The position numbers and the translations under genes are program-made. Positions 55,473 through 63,872 of a DNA stretch of 64,000 nucleotides are shown here, piece by piece. Every line of letters starts with the position of its first letter. The first letter of the stretch is position 1. Below the pieces are notes generated by a model, which saw only the letters and a list, made by a program, of their open reading frames with translations, made no database searches and had not been told where the DNA came from. The stretch comes from Pseudobacteriovorax antillogorgiicola (GTDB taxonomy: Bacteria > Bdellovibrionota_B > Oligoflexia > Oligoflexales > Oligoflexaceae): assembly GCF_900177345.1 (NCBI RefSeq), contig NZ_FWZT01000001.1, positions 62,001 through 126,000 of the forward strand. Reading direction: 5' to 3'.

Positions 55473-56153
55473 GTGATTGCCAACGTCTGCGAGCTTTTTA
55501 TGACTGTTATCAAAAGTATAACATCTTTTCCATCTCTGTCATTGCCCACCCCTGATTTATACTGGACGCCGGAGCAGAGCTGGAGCCATGAGAGATTGCA
55601 GGAGTATATCGACTTTAGGCATAAGCACCAAGAATCAATCGCTAAAGCCCCTCCTTTTAAGCACTCGCCAGGAGATCTTGGCGGCCTTAGACTCTGTCGC
55701 TATCTATTGAGCAAGAATGGTGAGCCGGCCCAAGGCTGGTGCGAGCTACAAAGCTTCTCTCGGAAATTCGACCGTGCCTTGATCTTTGGAGGCTCGACAA
55801 TGCCCCTAGAAACGGCTTCGTGGGCTGTATTGATCACAGCAGGGTTTGCCATCAGCAAGGCTGATACGTTAAGGTTGGTGAACCTTAGCAGGCAAGAATT
55901 AGGGGATTTTGAAGGCCTTGGAACGGCGCTAAGGATTGCCATGGTAACAAATGGTCACATAGAGCTCGTCGACTCGATCGAGTTTGGACGAGCGAATTGG
56001 CTTGAGAGTGATCTGGCTCTTTCTTGCCCCGGCATTCGCAGCCTAGAAGCAAGACGCAAAAGGCTAGACAGCACAAAAAAAACCTCTTCTCAAAAGAAAA
56101 GAGGTCTTTTATCTCGATTGTTTAATCCAAGATTAGATGATGCGATCTTCTAA
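55473..56153 (+). CDS. Unknown protein whose 3' end carries a terminator
   Basis: This 226-residue protein has no signal or clear membrane span, though FGGSTMPLETASWAVLITAGFAI is hydrophobic. I do not recognise the family. Residues ~195-226 are basic (KKTSSQKKRGLLSRLF) and are encoded over a hairpin that serves as a terminator for the minus-strand ribosomal-protein transcript. Start may be GTG 55473 or ATG 55500; neither has a strong ribosome site. It is divergent from the bactofilin gene and converges on the small gene at 56150, with a 4-bp overlap of ends. Confidence 0.65.
   Translation: MIANVCELFMTVIKSITSFPSLSLPTPDLYWTPEQSWSHERLQEYIDFRHKHQESIAKAPPFKHSPGDLGGLRLCRYLLSKNGEPAQGWCELQSFSRKFDRALIFGGSTMPLETASWAVLITAGFAISKADTLRLVNLSRQELGDFEGLGTALRIAMVTNGHIELVDSIEFGRANWLESDLALSCPGIRSLEARRKRLDSTKKTSSQKKRGLLSRLFNPRLDDAIF
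56075..56110 (-). terminator. Terminator of the rplM-rpsI transcript, inside the convergent gene
   Basis: On the minus strand AAGAGGT... pairs across ACCTCTT (7-bp stem, 56082-56088 with 56099-56105, loop ~10 nt), followed by eight consecutive U (complement of 56075-56082). It lies 40-75 bp after the stop at 56150. On the plus strand CTTTT follows, so it may also work, weakly, in that direction. Confidence 0.85.
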
Positions 56154-56449
56154 GCTTGTTGCTCTTCAGCCGGGAACCAATTCTGGAGAGCTTTGATGAT
56201 ATCCCGACCTTGCTTGGCACTAGAGATATTAAACTTACTCTGCTGCCTATAAACCCCGTTCCGCTTCTGGTACCGCCGAATCGACACTTTCTGTGGTCCG
56301 TAGTCATCAGTCTTCTTATCTAGTTCCTGAAATAGGAACATGATCGTTGTCCAGCTACCACGGGTAAGAATGTGCTTATCGAGCTGCTTGATGATGACTT
56401 TGTCATCCTCAACGTACTCAATATCAATATCGTCGATCGTTTCAGCCAT
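56150..56449 (-). CDS. Small conserved-looking protein after rpsI
   Basis: This 99-residue protein is unassigned. The N-terminus is very acidic (MAETIDDIDIEYVEDD) and the centre is basic with QKVSIRRYQKRNGVYRQQSK. The pattern recalls a small protein conserved in Deltaproteobacteria, but I cannot give a name or function. It lies 85 bp after rpsI on the same strand, in the rplM-rpsI operon, and precedes the terminator inside the convergent gene. The ribosome-linked location and basic core make a translation-related role possible, but unproven. Confidence 0.72.
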   Translation of the reverse strand: MAETIDDIDIEYVEDDKVIIKQLDKHILTRGSWTTIMFLFQELDKKTDDYGPQKVSIRRYQKRNGVYRQQSKFNISSAKQGRDIIKALQNWFPAEEQQA

Positions 56450-56534
56450 TGAAAGAGGTCCTCATGTTGAAAAGCAAGTGCCATCAGGCACTTTGTGCGC
56501 CAAAATAACTTCCCGAATCCATTGTAACGTGAAA

Positions 56535-56924
56535 TTAACGCTTAGAAAACTGGAAGCGAGCACGAGCACCTTTTTGGCCATATAGCTTACGCTCTTTCTT
56601 ACGAGCATCACGAGTGATCAAACCGTTGGCCTTAAGGACCTTGCGGTTCTCAGGGTCAAGCTCAGCAAGAGCACGGCTGATGGCGTGACGAATGGCACCG
56701 GCTTGACCTGTTAGGCCGCCACCTGTGACATTAACAAGGATGTCCATCTTGCCTTCGTTGCCTGTAAGCTCAAGAGGCTGGTTGATGATCATCTTAGATG
56801 TAGCACGAATATAGTACTGATCAATTTCTCGCTTGTTGATAACGATCTTGCCCTGACCAGGCTTCACGTAAACGCGAGCAACAGATGTTTTTCTTCTACC
56901 TACAGCATGTACAGTATTTGACAT
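56535..56924 (-). CDS. rpsI: 30S ribosomal protein S9
   Basis: S9 is a small-subunit head protein whose basic C-terminal tail contacts P-site tRNA. The 129-residue protein starts [19 protein letters not shown] and ends with the basic tail [15 protein letters not shown], whose last residues (Ser-Lys-Arg) match the conserved form. [19 protein letters not shown] is intact. It starts 6 bp after rplM and is the second gene of the pair. Confidence 0.98.
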   Translation of the reverse strand: MSNTVHAVGRRKTSVARVYVKPGQGKIVINKREIDQYYIRATSKMIINQPLELTGNEGKMDILVNVTGGGLTGQAGAIRHAISRALAELDPENRKVLKANGLITRDARKKERKLYGQKGARARFQFSKR

Positions 56925-56930
56925 AGTCTA

Positions 56931-57377
56931 TTACCCTTCCTTCGCAAGTCTTAGTGGAGCTGCTACTGGCTTCTGAGCTTCGTGAGGATGCTCTTGTCCC
57001 GCGTAAACCTTAAGGTTTCCAAGAACTTTACGGCCTAGCTTGTTACGAGGTAGCATGCCTTTGACAGCGAAGTTAATCAATCTGTCTGGGTATGTCGCCA
57101 GAAGATCTTTCGCCAAAGTTGCCTTCAAACCACCGATATAGTTTGAGTGACGATAGTAAAATTTAGTGTCCCACTTGCGACCTGTAAGGCTGACCTTATC
57201 TGCGTTGATAACGATCACATTGTCGCCACAGTCTAAGTGTGGAACGAAAGAAGGCTTATGCTTGCCGCGAAGAAGACGTGCAACTTCTGCTGCAATTCGC
57301 CCAAGCGACTGATCTTTGGCATCTACGATGACCCACTGCTTTTTTATATCAGCAGGAGTTACACTTTGCGTTTTCAT
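56931..57377 (-). CDS. rplM: 50S ribosomal protein L13
   Basis: L13 is an early assembly protein of the 50S subunit. The 148-residue protein starts MKTQSVTPADIKKQW and has GRIAAEVARLLRGKHKPSF, HPHEAQ and the conserved KGMLPRNKLGRKVL. I place the start at ATG 57377. A longer in-frame ATG at 57428 would add 17 residues (MLNLSCRQKNILERIEK) that overlap the ribosome-site region and have no family match. It follows the promoter at 57441-57468. Confidence 0.96.
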   Translation of the reverse strand: MKTQSVTPADIKKQWVIVDAKDQSLGRIAAEVARLLRGKHKPSFVPHLDCGDNVIVINADKVSLTGRKWDTKFYYRHSNYIGGLKATLAKDLLATYPDRLINFAVKGMLPRNKLGRKVLGNLKVYAGQEHPHEAQKPVAAPLRLAKEG

Positions 57378-57440
57378 CTTTTCGATTCTCTCCAGAATAT
57401 TCTTCTGTCTACATGACAAATTCAACATAGAGGGCCGGAC

Positions 57441-57468
57441 TATATATGATATTTTCGATTATCGTCAA
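57441..57468 (-). promoter_or_regulatory. Promoter of rplM-rpsI
   Basis: The minus-strand -35 box TTGACG (57463-57468) and, after 16 nt, the -10 box TATATA (57441-57446) are near consensus. They lie ~65 bp before the rplM start and 50 bp after the asnS stop. The spacing and sequence make this a good sigma-70 promoter. Confidence 0.8.
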
Positions 57469-57518
57469 CACCTTGTTGGTAATTTATAGTCACGGCGCCA
57501 TTTTTACTCATTTTATCG

Positions 57519-58904
57519 TTAGAAATCAATGCTTTGAGGAACTCGCGGAAATGGGATTACATCACGGATATTACCCATGCCCGTTACATACTGAACCAGT
57601 CTCTCAAAACCTAGCCCGAATCCAGCGTGAGGACACCCGCCATATTTACGCAACTCTAGATACCAACGCATCTCGTCAACTGGGATGTCGTGTGCCTCCA
57701 TACGAGCCTTGAGAACATCGTATCGATCTTCCCTCTGTGATCCACCGATGATTTCACCTATCCGAGGTACGAGGACATCCATTGCTGCCACCGTTTTATC
57801 GTCACCGTTGAGCTTCATATAGAAGGCTTTGATATCTTTAGGGTAATCCGTCACTATAACTGGCTTCTTAAAGACCTCTTCCGATAGGTACTTTTCATGC
57901 TCTGTTTGCAAGTCAATACCCCATTCTACCGGAAACTCAAATTTCGTAGATGCCGACTCCAGTTCCTTGATCGCATCGCTGTACGATATCCGACCAAATG
58001 AATGAGCGCCAAGCTCCCGAATTTGCTCAGAACTCATGTTTTTAAAGTGCTTACCAAGGAAACTCAGCTCCTCTTCGCAGCGCTCCGCAATCTGAGTAAA
58101 CATAAATCTGAGAAACTCTTCCGCTAAAATGGAGTTATCATGCAAATTAGCAAACGCCATCTCAGGCTCAACCATCCAGAACTCCGCCAGATGCCTGGTT
58201 GTGTTCGAGTTCTCAGCACGAAAGGTTGGGCCGAATGTATAAATATCTCCAAGCGATAAAGCCAAGGCTTCACCGTTTAGCTGTCCTGAAACAGTAAGGT
58301 TCGTCGCCTTACCAAAAAAGTCCTGGGTATAATCTATGTCACCAGACTTTGTTTTGGGGAGGTTTTTCAAATCAAGAGTTGTGACTTGAAACATCTCTCC
58401 CGCACCTTCGCAATCGGAAGCTGTAAGGATAGGCGTATGCGCCCATTGAAAGCCTCGGGATTGAAAAAACTCATGAACCATCATAGCTAACTGGTTACGA
58501 ACCCGATAAACCGCACCAAAGGTGTTCGATCGGCCTCGAATATGAGCGATTTCACGAAGGAATTCCATAGAATGACCCTTCTTTTGAAGCGGGTAGCCAT
58601 CACCAGACTCACCAACCACTTCAAGCTTATCGACCTGGACTTCCCAAGCCTGTCCCTTGCCTGGCGACTCTTTGAGCACACCATCAATCCGCACTGACGC
58701 GCCAGTATTTGCACGACCTAAGTCATCGTAGAAGGGTTTATCGGCATCGATAATGCACTGTATATCAGTTTGACTGGAGCCATCATTAATCACAAGAAAA
58801 GCAAAATTCTTTGAAACGCGTTTGGATCGTACCCACCCGCTAATAGTGACCGATTGCCCGTCTTCTCCTTGGGCTAACACCCTACTGATTCTAATTCTAG
58901 TCAC
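57519..58904 (-). CDS. asnS: Asparaginyl-tRNA synthetase
   Basis: AsnRS charges tRNA-Asn with asparagine. The 461 residues match class IIb enzymes. The N-terminal OB-fold anticodon domain has VTISGWVRSKRVSKNFAFLVIND. Motif 2-like FRAENSNTTRHLAEFWMVEPE and motif 3-like GGCPHAGFGLGFERLV are intact. The start is GTG 58904, with AGAGG 6 nt upstream. It lies 31 bp after the second glycosyltransferase gene on the same strand, so it may be transcribed with the pair. There is no terminator between asnS and the rplM promoter. Confidence 0.96.
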   Translation of the reverse strand: MTRIRISRVLAQGEDGQSVTISGWVRSKRVSKNFAFLVINDGSSQTDIQCIIDADKPFYDDLGRANTGASVRIDGVLKESPGKGQAWEVQVDKLEVVGESGDGYPLQKKGHSMEFLREIAHIRGRSNTFGAVYRVRNQLAMMVHEFFQSRGFQWAHTPILTASDCEGAGEMFQVTTLDLKNLPKTKSGDIDYTQDFFGKATNLTVSGQLNGEALALSLGDIYTFGPTFRAENSNTTRHLAEFWMVEPEMAFANLHDNSILAEEFLRFMFTQIAERCEEELSFLGKHFKNMSSEQIRELGAHSFGRISYSDAIKELESASTKFEFPVEWGIDLQTEHEKYLSEEVFKKPVIVTDYPKDIKAFYMKLNGDDKTVAAMDVLVPRIGEIIGGSQREDRYDVLKARMEAHDIPVDEMRWYLELRKYGGCPHAGFGLGFERLVQYVTGMGNIRDVIPFPRVPQSIDF

Positions 58905-58935
58905 AATCTACCTCTCTCAACTAATAAAGGGGAGA

Positions 58936-60162
58936 CTAGAGCTGAACTCTAAGCCGATTCAGCCTACTTTGCTCCAGGAACTGCTTTTCTTTGATGACCA
59001 AGTCTTTCCATGTATCCAAGGAAAGGTGTGACTCACTATCCTTCCCTGTGAGCCCGCTGTAAACCTCGTAATATACCCCGAGGATATTTCTTGCAACCCT
59101 ATACCAATTGAACTTACGTACTTGCTCTTGGCCCAGCTGCCTAAGGTTCTCTTGGAGCTGCGGCGAACGGATCACACGAGCCAACGTTGCTGCTATCTGA
59201 TCAATGTCATATGGACTCACCAATAAAGCTGCATCACCCACCACTTCAGGTAAAGAACTGGTGTTCGACGTCACCACTGGCGAACCGCTCGCCATGGCTT
59301 CCAACGGGGGTAAACCAAAACCCTCGTAAAGGCTCGGATACGCCACAACCTTGGCCTTGCGGTAGTACGCTCGTAGCATGTCGTCAGGAACGAAGCCCTT
59401 AAATATAATGTCGTTTTTGTAGGACTTTATTTTAAGCTGGGCATCAGCAAATAACGGACTTTCTCCCCCAATCAGCACCAATTTTGTCTTTATATCGGGA
59501 TTGCGTAAGCGCAGCGTTTCGTAGGCTTTGATCAAACTAGAGATATTCTTGCGCGGCTCCAAGGATCCTACATACAGAATATAATCCCCTTCCTTGATCT
59601 TATCCAAGCTAGAGCTTTTTGGCACAATATGAAAGGTGTCATCTACAGCCCAGTAGATCAGCCTGACCTTTTCGGAATCAACATCGCAGAATTGGAGCAG
59701 GTCATTGCGGGAGTTATTGCTATTTGTAACCACCACTGTCGACTTCCGCGCCAAGCGAGGGATAATGAAGTTATAGACCCGATGAAATAGATAGCTATAC
59801 CACTGTGGATTGACCACGAAGCAAAGATCGTGAATATGAACAATCGATGCCCTCTTATAAATCAAAGGCGCCATATTGGCTGGAGAATGAAGAATGTCCA
59901 CCTTATACTTTTTGGCAAGACGCGGCAGCTCGAACTGCTCCCAAAGATGATTACGAAAGTTTTCACCTTCTTTGATAAATGACGGCACAATTGTCACATT
60001 AGGATAGTCCCACTCAGGGTTCTCCAATTGGCTTCTTCCGGTGAAGAGGATGTACTCGTTGCTGCGATCCACTTCAAATAGTGTGCGCACCAAGTTATAA
60101 GCGGCTCGCTGAACTCCCGTTCGTTTGGCCACTAGAAACCGCCCGTTGATTCCGATTCTCAT
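58936..60162 (-). CDS. GT4-family glycosyltransferase
   Basis: This 408-residue GT-B enzyme transfers a sugar from an activated donor to a growing surface polysaccharide or lipid, by family. It has an N-terminal acceptor-type GINGRFLVAKRTGVQRAAYN and the C-terminal donor motif YEGFGLPPLEAMASGSPVV with the Glu pair. LYVGSLEPRKN is typical of the group. Its stop lies 31 bp before asnS. The start ATG 60162 overlaps the upstream glycosyltransferase stop by 4 bp (ATGA), so the two are translationally coupled. The acceptor and the sugar are unknown. Confidence 0.92.
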   Translation of the reverse strand: MRIGINGRFLVAKRTGVQRAAYNLVRTLFEVDRSNEYILFTGRSQLENPEWDYPNVTIVPSFIKEGENFRNHLWEQFELPRLAKKYKVDILHSPANMAPLIYKRASIVHIHDLCFVVNPQWYSYLFHRVYNFIIPRLARKSTVVVTNSNNSRNDLLQFCDVDSEKVRLIYWAVDDTFHIVPKSSSLDKIKEGDYILYVGSLEPRKNISSLIKAYETLRLRNPDIKTKLVLIGGESPLFADAQLKIKSYKNDIIFKGFVPDDMLRAYYRKAKVVAYPSLYEGFGLPPLEAMASGSPVVTSNTSSLPEVVGDAALLVSPYDIDQIAATLARVIRSPQLQENLRQLGQEQVRKFNWYRVARNILGVYYEVYSGLTGKDSESHLSLDTWKDLVIKEKQFLEQSRLNRLRVQL

Positions 60163-61289
60163 ACTGTGCTTACCCCTAACCGACTACAAAGCCGCTGTTC
60201 CTGGCACTGCTCGTAAACACTCAACGTTTGCTCAGTCATTTTTTCCCAGGAAAAGTTTCTTGCGTGAAGCAAACCTTCGGATCTCAGACGACACCGTAGG
60301 TCCTGATCTTTTATACCTAGCTCTAGTGCTTCAGCAATAGCTTTAAAGTCATACGGGTTTGCAAATATGGCGTGCTGACCGACAACTTCGGGAAGGCTGG
60401 AGGACCGCGCGACGACAACCGGCGTTCCACAAGATAGCGCTTCGAGGGGAGGCAAGCCGAATCCTTCGTAGGTGGATGGGTAAACAAATAGCTCCGTCAT
60501 GGAGTAAAAGGCAGGAAGGTGTTGCTCTTCGATAAACTTTGAAAAATAGATAAGATGCTTTTTACCGTAGTTTTCAGCGATGCTGATAAGGCTGCGATCA
60601 ACAGGACACGCTAAAACCAGAGGCACATCGACATCTGAGTAACAGTACGCCCTAACAAGCTGATGAACATTTTTATGGGGCTTATTGTTGGACACACAGA
60701 GGATGAATCGCTCAGGAAGGCCATAAATATCTCGCACATATTGGATATACTGATGATCCTTGATAGGGTGATAGCGTGGTGACACACCATTATAGGTGAC
60801 AAAAATTTTCTCTGCCGATAGCCCCAAAGTTCTGACGATTTCTTTCTTGCTAAAATTACTGACGGTCAGAATATATTCCGACTTCTGGATACTATTTCGA
60901 ACAATCACCTGATAATAAAACTGATGAAACAAAGTATAGAATTGCGGCAATACCATATGATTTAGGTCATGTATGGTCATGATCATCTTGCATGGCACAA
61001 ACATAGGCGCAACAAATGAAGGTGCGTGAAATAGCTCCGCCCGCACGCGGTTCAAAGCAAGAGGGATCTCTTTTTGCTCGCGAAGGCTTATCCACTGAGA
61101 CTTTAGAGTCAGCAGCCTGATATGTTCCGGCCAAGTCACCTGCTCAAGAGGCGAACCACGGTTGACCAAAACGAAGAAGCGATGGTCGCGACCGATAGTG
61201 ACAAGCCCCTTGAGTAGCTGATAAACATAGCGTGCAATCCCATGCATGCTACCCGGGCGAATCATTCGCGCATCAATCGCGATTCTCAT
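60159..61289 (-). CDS. GT4-family glycosyltransferase
   Basis: This 376-residue GT-B glycosyltransferase is similar in layout to the following one. N-terminal IAIDARMIRPGSMHGIARYV is the acceptor side; CVSNNKPHKNVHQLVRAY and YEGFGLPPLEALSCGTPVV form the donor side. It is the first gene of the pair. Paired GT4 enzymes often build repeats of O-antigen, exopolysaccharide or glycolipid. Neither a polymerase nor a flippase is visible here, so the pathway remains open. The region upstream has a TTGACA-like element on the minus strand (near 61357) with no convincing -10. Confidence 0.92.
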   Translation of the reverse strand: MRIAIDARMIRPGSMHGIARYVYQLLKGLVTIGRDHRFFVLVNRGSPLEQVTWPEHIRLLTLKSQWISLREQKEIPLALNRVRAELFHAPSFVAPMFVPCKMIMTIHDLNHMVLPQFYTLFHQFYYQVIVRNSIQKSEYILTVSNFSKKEIVRTLGLSAEKIFVTYNGVSPRYHPIKDHQYIQYVRDIYGLPERFILCVSNNKPHKNVHQLVRAYCYSDVDVPLVLACPVDRSLISIAENYGKKHLIYFSKFIEEQHLPAFYSMTELFVYPSTYEGFGLPPLEALSCGTPVVVARSSSLPEVVGQHAIFANPYDFKAIAEALELGIKDQDLRCRLRSEGLLHARNFSWEKMTEQTLSVYEQCQEQRLCSRLGVSTV

Positions 61290-61422
61290 CCGGAGCTCCC
61301 TACTGTTTTAAATTGATAGGCTTTTACAGGCTAGACGAATCCCGATCTTTGTCAACTTGGTTTTGGAGAAACCCTACATAATATCCATAGGGTAGAGAAG
61401 CATAAGGGTAAGGATAGTAGTG

Positions 61423-62067
61423 TTAAAAAGCCATCCCGATCTCGATACCGGGTTCTAAGCTGCTCATCAATCGCCGTTCTAAAGACTCACGATCAGCATC
61501 AGGTGTTTCTACAGCGTCATCCACAGGACGATCCGTGAAGGTATTTTCATAGTGCCGAACGCCGATGAAGGCCCCAATAGAAAAAGGAAAGGCACTCGCA
61601 ACATAGCGGTAGCCAAGCCGAGTATGGGCGGTAGCTCCACCCGCTAGCAAGGAGTGCTTAAACTTGCCGTTTCGGTCAAGAGACACCCCAGTAGGAGAGT
61701 ACTCATCGGACGGACTGCGCAGCCAATCCGCTTGAACTTGCCGGTAGCCAAGGCCTAGAGTCCAATAACCACCCGACATTTTGGATGCATTCATGTAGGA
61801 TGCATAGGTCAATGCCAGTTCCTGACCTTCTGTCATAATGCTATCACCATTATACTTCGCTGCTTCTTCCGTAGTATAAAGATCTCCCTCTTGAATCACT
61901 GTCAGCTCTAAGCCTAGCGCTCCGCTACCGCTCAGATTGTACTCAATTTTTGCAACGGCTTCGTTGGCAACAGAAACCAGCGGAAGGTGAATGACGAAGT
62001 CTTTGTACTCAGCAAAAGCTAGACTTGACCAAAGACCTAGACCCAGTATAAACCACCGCATTGTCAT
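61423..62067 (-). CDS. Exported beta-rich protein, possible outer-membrane barrel
   Basis: This 214-residue protein of unknown function has a signal peptide (MRWFILGLGLWSSLAFAEYK). The mature part is beta-rich with Gly and aromatics (GSGALGLELTVIQ, YWTLGLGYRQV, FPFSIGAFIGVRHYE), ending GIEIGMAF, a typical outer-membrane-type terminal strand with a final Phe. It is divergent from the phosphodiesterase gene. ATG 62067 has AGGGG 6 nt upstream. No family is named. Confidence 0.65.
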   Translation of the reverse strand: MTMRWFILGLGLWSSLAFAEYKDFVIHLPLVSVANEAVAKIEYNLSGSGALGLELTVIQEGDLYTTEEAAKYNGDSIMTEGQELALTYASYMNASKMSGGYWTLGLGYRQVQADWLRSPSDEYSPTGVSLDRNGKFKHSLLAGGATAHTRLGYRYVASAFPFSIGAFIGVRHYENTFTDRPVDDAVETPDADRESLERRLMSSLEPGIEIGMAF

Positions 62068-62247
62068 GACAGACCCCTTTTCTAAAAGTCCAATTAGTGA
62101 TCATTGTACAACTTAGCCATCATGACACCAATCCCTGAACTGTGAATAATATGCAGCGTATTTAGGGTCGTTTTTCCTGGTGAAGCCCTGGTATCGGAAC
62201 GTATGATGAAGGACGACGTGATCAACACGACCTTGGGAGGATGCGGG

Positions 62248-62961
62248 ATGATTGTGATTGGCCATCGAGGCGCTCCCGATGAAGCCCTAGAGAATTCATG
62301 GGACAGCTTTAGAAAAGCAATCGCCGGTGGAGCAGCTCGAATAGAGCTCGATGTTCACTTGGGAAAAGAAGGGCTTTTGCCCATTATCCACGATGAAAAC
62401 TTGAAGCGGACGACAGGTCACGATATTGAAGTGTCTGTGCTTTCGCCGAAGGATCTCGCTAGAATTAAACTCAGCAATCAGGAAGCACTTCCTCTATTGG
62501 AAGACGTTTTGAATCAACTTCTTCCTCAGATTGAGCTCAACATCGAACTCAAGAGCGGCGGCAAAGAGCTAGCTGATGCGGTGGTCACCATCCTTCCACC
62601 CCTTGAAGCACGCCCCCGTAAGATTATCATTTCAAGTTTCGACCGAGACTTAATTTATTATCTCAGTCAGCAGCACCCCCAGGAAACCCTTGCCCTACTT
62701 TGGGATGAAAGTGACTTATCCTCTGTGGAAGCGGAAATGAAACGCAGCCAATGTAGGATTTTTCACCCCGAAGTTCGGTATGTGAATCAGGAGTTGATGA
62801 GTATTTGCCAAGCCAATGAGTGGCTTGTTTTTCCTTATATTTCGATGAAAGACGAAACCGACCCTGAGACTATCTGGACTCAACTTGAAGACTTAGGAGT
62901 TGATGGTCTCTGTACCAACTTTCCAAGGGAGATGACGCAATGGTTGCAAGGGAGATCATAA
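62248..62961 (+). CDS. Glycerophosphodiester phosphodiesterase
   Basis: GDPD enzymes hydrolyse glycerophosphodiesters to glycerol-3-phosphate and an alcohol. The N-terminal GHRGAPDEALENSWDSF carries the first catalytic His, ELDVHLGKEGLLPIIHDE the acidic metal ligands and second His, and ELKSGG the later Glu/Lys. There is no signal peptide, so the 237-residue protein is cytoplasmic (UgpQ-like). I choose ATG 62248, with GGGAGG 7 nt upstream; the in-frame ATG at 62203 would add 15 residues. Its stop overlaps the start of the lipase-like gene (TAATG), a sign of coupling. Confidence 0.92.
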   Translation: MIVIGHRGAPDEALENSWDSFRKAIAGGAARIELDVHLGKEGLLPIIHDENLKRTTGHDIEVSVLSPKDLARIKLSNQEALPLLEDVLNQLLPQIELNIELKSGGKELADAVVTILPPLEARPRKIIISSFDRDLIYYLSQQHPQETLALLWDESDLSSVEAEMKRSQCRIFHPEVRYVNQELMSICQANEWLVFPYISMKDETDPETIWTQLEDLGVDGLCTNFPREMTQWLQGRS

Positions 62962-63872
62962 TGGGAAGGGAGAAACAGTGGACGTATTCTCAAGTAAAAA
63001 GCAAGGATGGAACTGCAATCAGATATGGCCACTGGCGCGGTAAAACCTCAAGCAATCACACACTGGTGTTCTTGAACGGCCGCTCGGAGTGGCTTGAAAA
63101 GTACGAGGACATTGCCAAGCTTATTCAAGTGAAACCTGATTGCGATATTCTTTCCTGGGATCATCGTGGCCAAGGAGGCTCTGGGGGACTTAGGTCTCAT
63201 GTGGATTCTTATGATGAGTTCCTAAGCGACGGACGCACGGTGCTAGAGCACGCACTCGGATCGGACACGACGTATACTATCATGGCTCACTCAATGGGAG
63301 GCCTCATCGCTCTATATGGCACCCTCAAAAAGGTATTCCGTCCCCAGCAGTTGATTCTTAGCTCTCCCCTATTGATGCTACCCGATCAACCGATTAAACG
63401 ATCGATTTATATTCCGGCCTCTAAGGTGGCCTGTAGGTTGACAATGGCCCGTAAATCTCCTGGTGTCGGAGGCCAACACGACATTTATCCCGGCAACTCT
63501 CTGACCCGATCCTTTTCAGGATTCCAGAGAGTGCAGGAATCTCCATACCCGATACCTAGCCCTACGTTCGGCTGGGTGAATGCCACAGACGAAGCCATTC
63601 GCTTTGTCCATGACCCTAAAAACTTACAAGGCCTGTTATGCCCTGTGTTGATCTTGGGAGGCAGCGCAGAGGCTGTCGTAGATCATCGGGGTTTCAGTCA
63701 TTGGGTCCACGAGGCATCGAAAGCCAGCGACGAACCAATAAGCTTTTTCAATATTCCAGGTGCTCGGCACGAACTACTCAACGAGATCGGTAGGACCATC
63801 ACAACCGCTAGGCGCAACATCTTGTATTGGATGAAGCAAGAGGGCTTTAAGAACGAGGTTTTTCAAGATTGA
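62961..63872 (+). CDS. Alpha/beta hydrolase, monoacylglycerol lipase/lysophospholipase type
   Basis: This 303-residue serine hydrolase has oxyanion-side LVFLNGRSEWLEKYEDIAK, SWDHRGQGGSGG, the nucleophile elbow AHSMGGLIAL, an Asp in the VLILGGSAEAVVDH region and His in GARHELLNE. This set matches the PldB/lysophospholipase family. I choose ATG 62961, with AAGGGAG 6 nt upstream; ATG 62940 is an in-frame alternative. Together with the GDPD it could turn lysophospholipids into fatty acid and glycerol-3-phosphate. The substrate is inferred. Its 3' end overlaps the convergent methyltransferase by 26 bp. Confidence 0.9.
   Translation: MGREKQWTYSQVKSKDGTAIRYGHWRGKTSSNHTLVFLNGRSEWLEKYEDIAKLIQVKPDCDILSWDHRGQGGSGGLRSHVDSYDEFLSDGRTVLEHALGSDTTYTIMAHSMGGLIALYGTLKKVFRPQQLILSSPLLMLPDQPIKRSIYIPASKVACRLTMARKSPGVGGQHDIYPGNSLTRSFSGFQRVQESPYPIPSPTFGWVNATDEAIRFVHDPKNLQGLLCPVLILGGSAEAVVDHRGFSHWVHEASKASDEPISFFNIPGARHELLNEIGRTITTARRNILYWMKQEGFKNEVFQD

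Noticed and set aside
61371-61393. Inverted repeat ACCCTA/TAGGGT as a terminator
   Set aside because: The arms are only 6 bp with an 11-nt loop and no T-run, so it may be chance.
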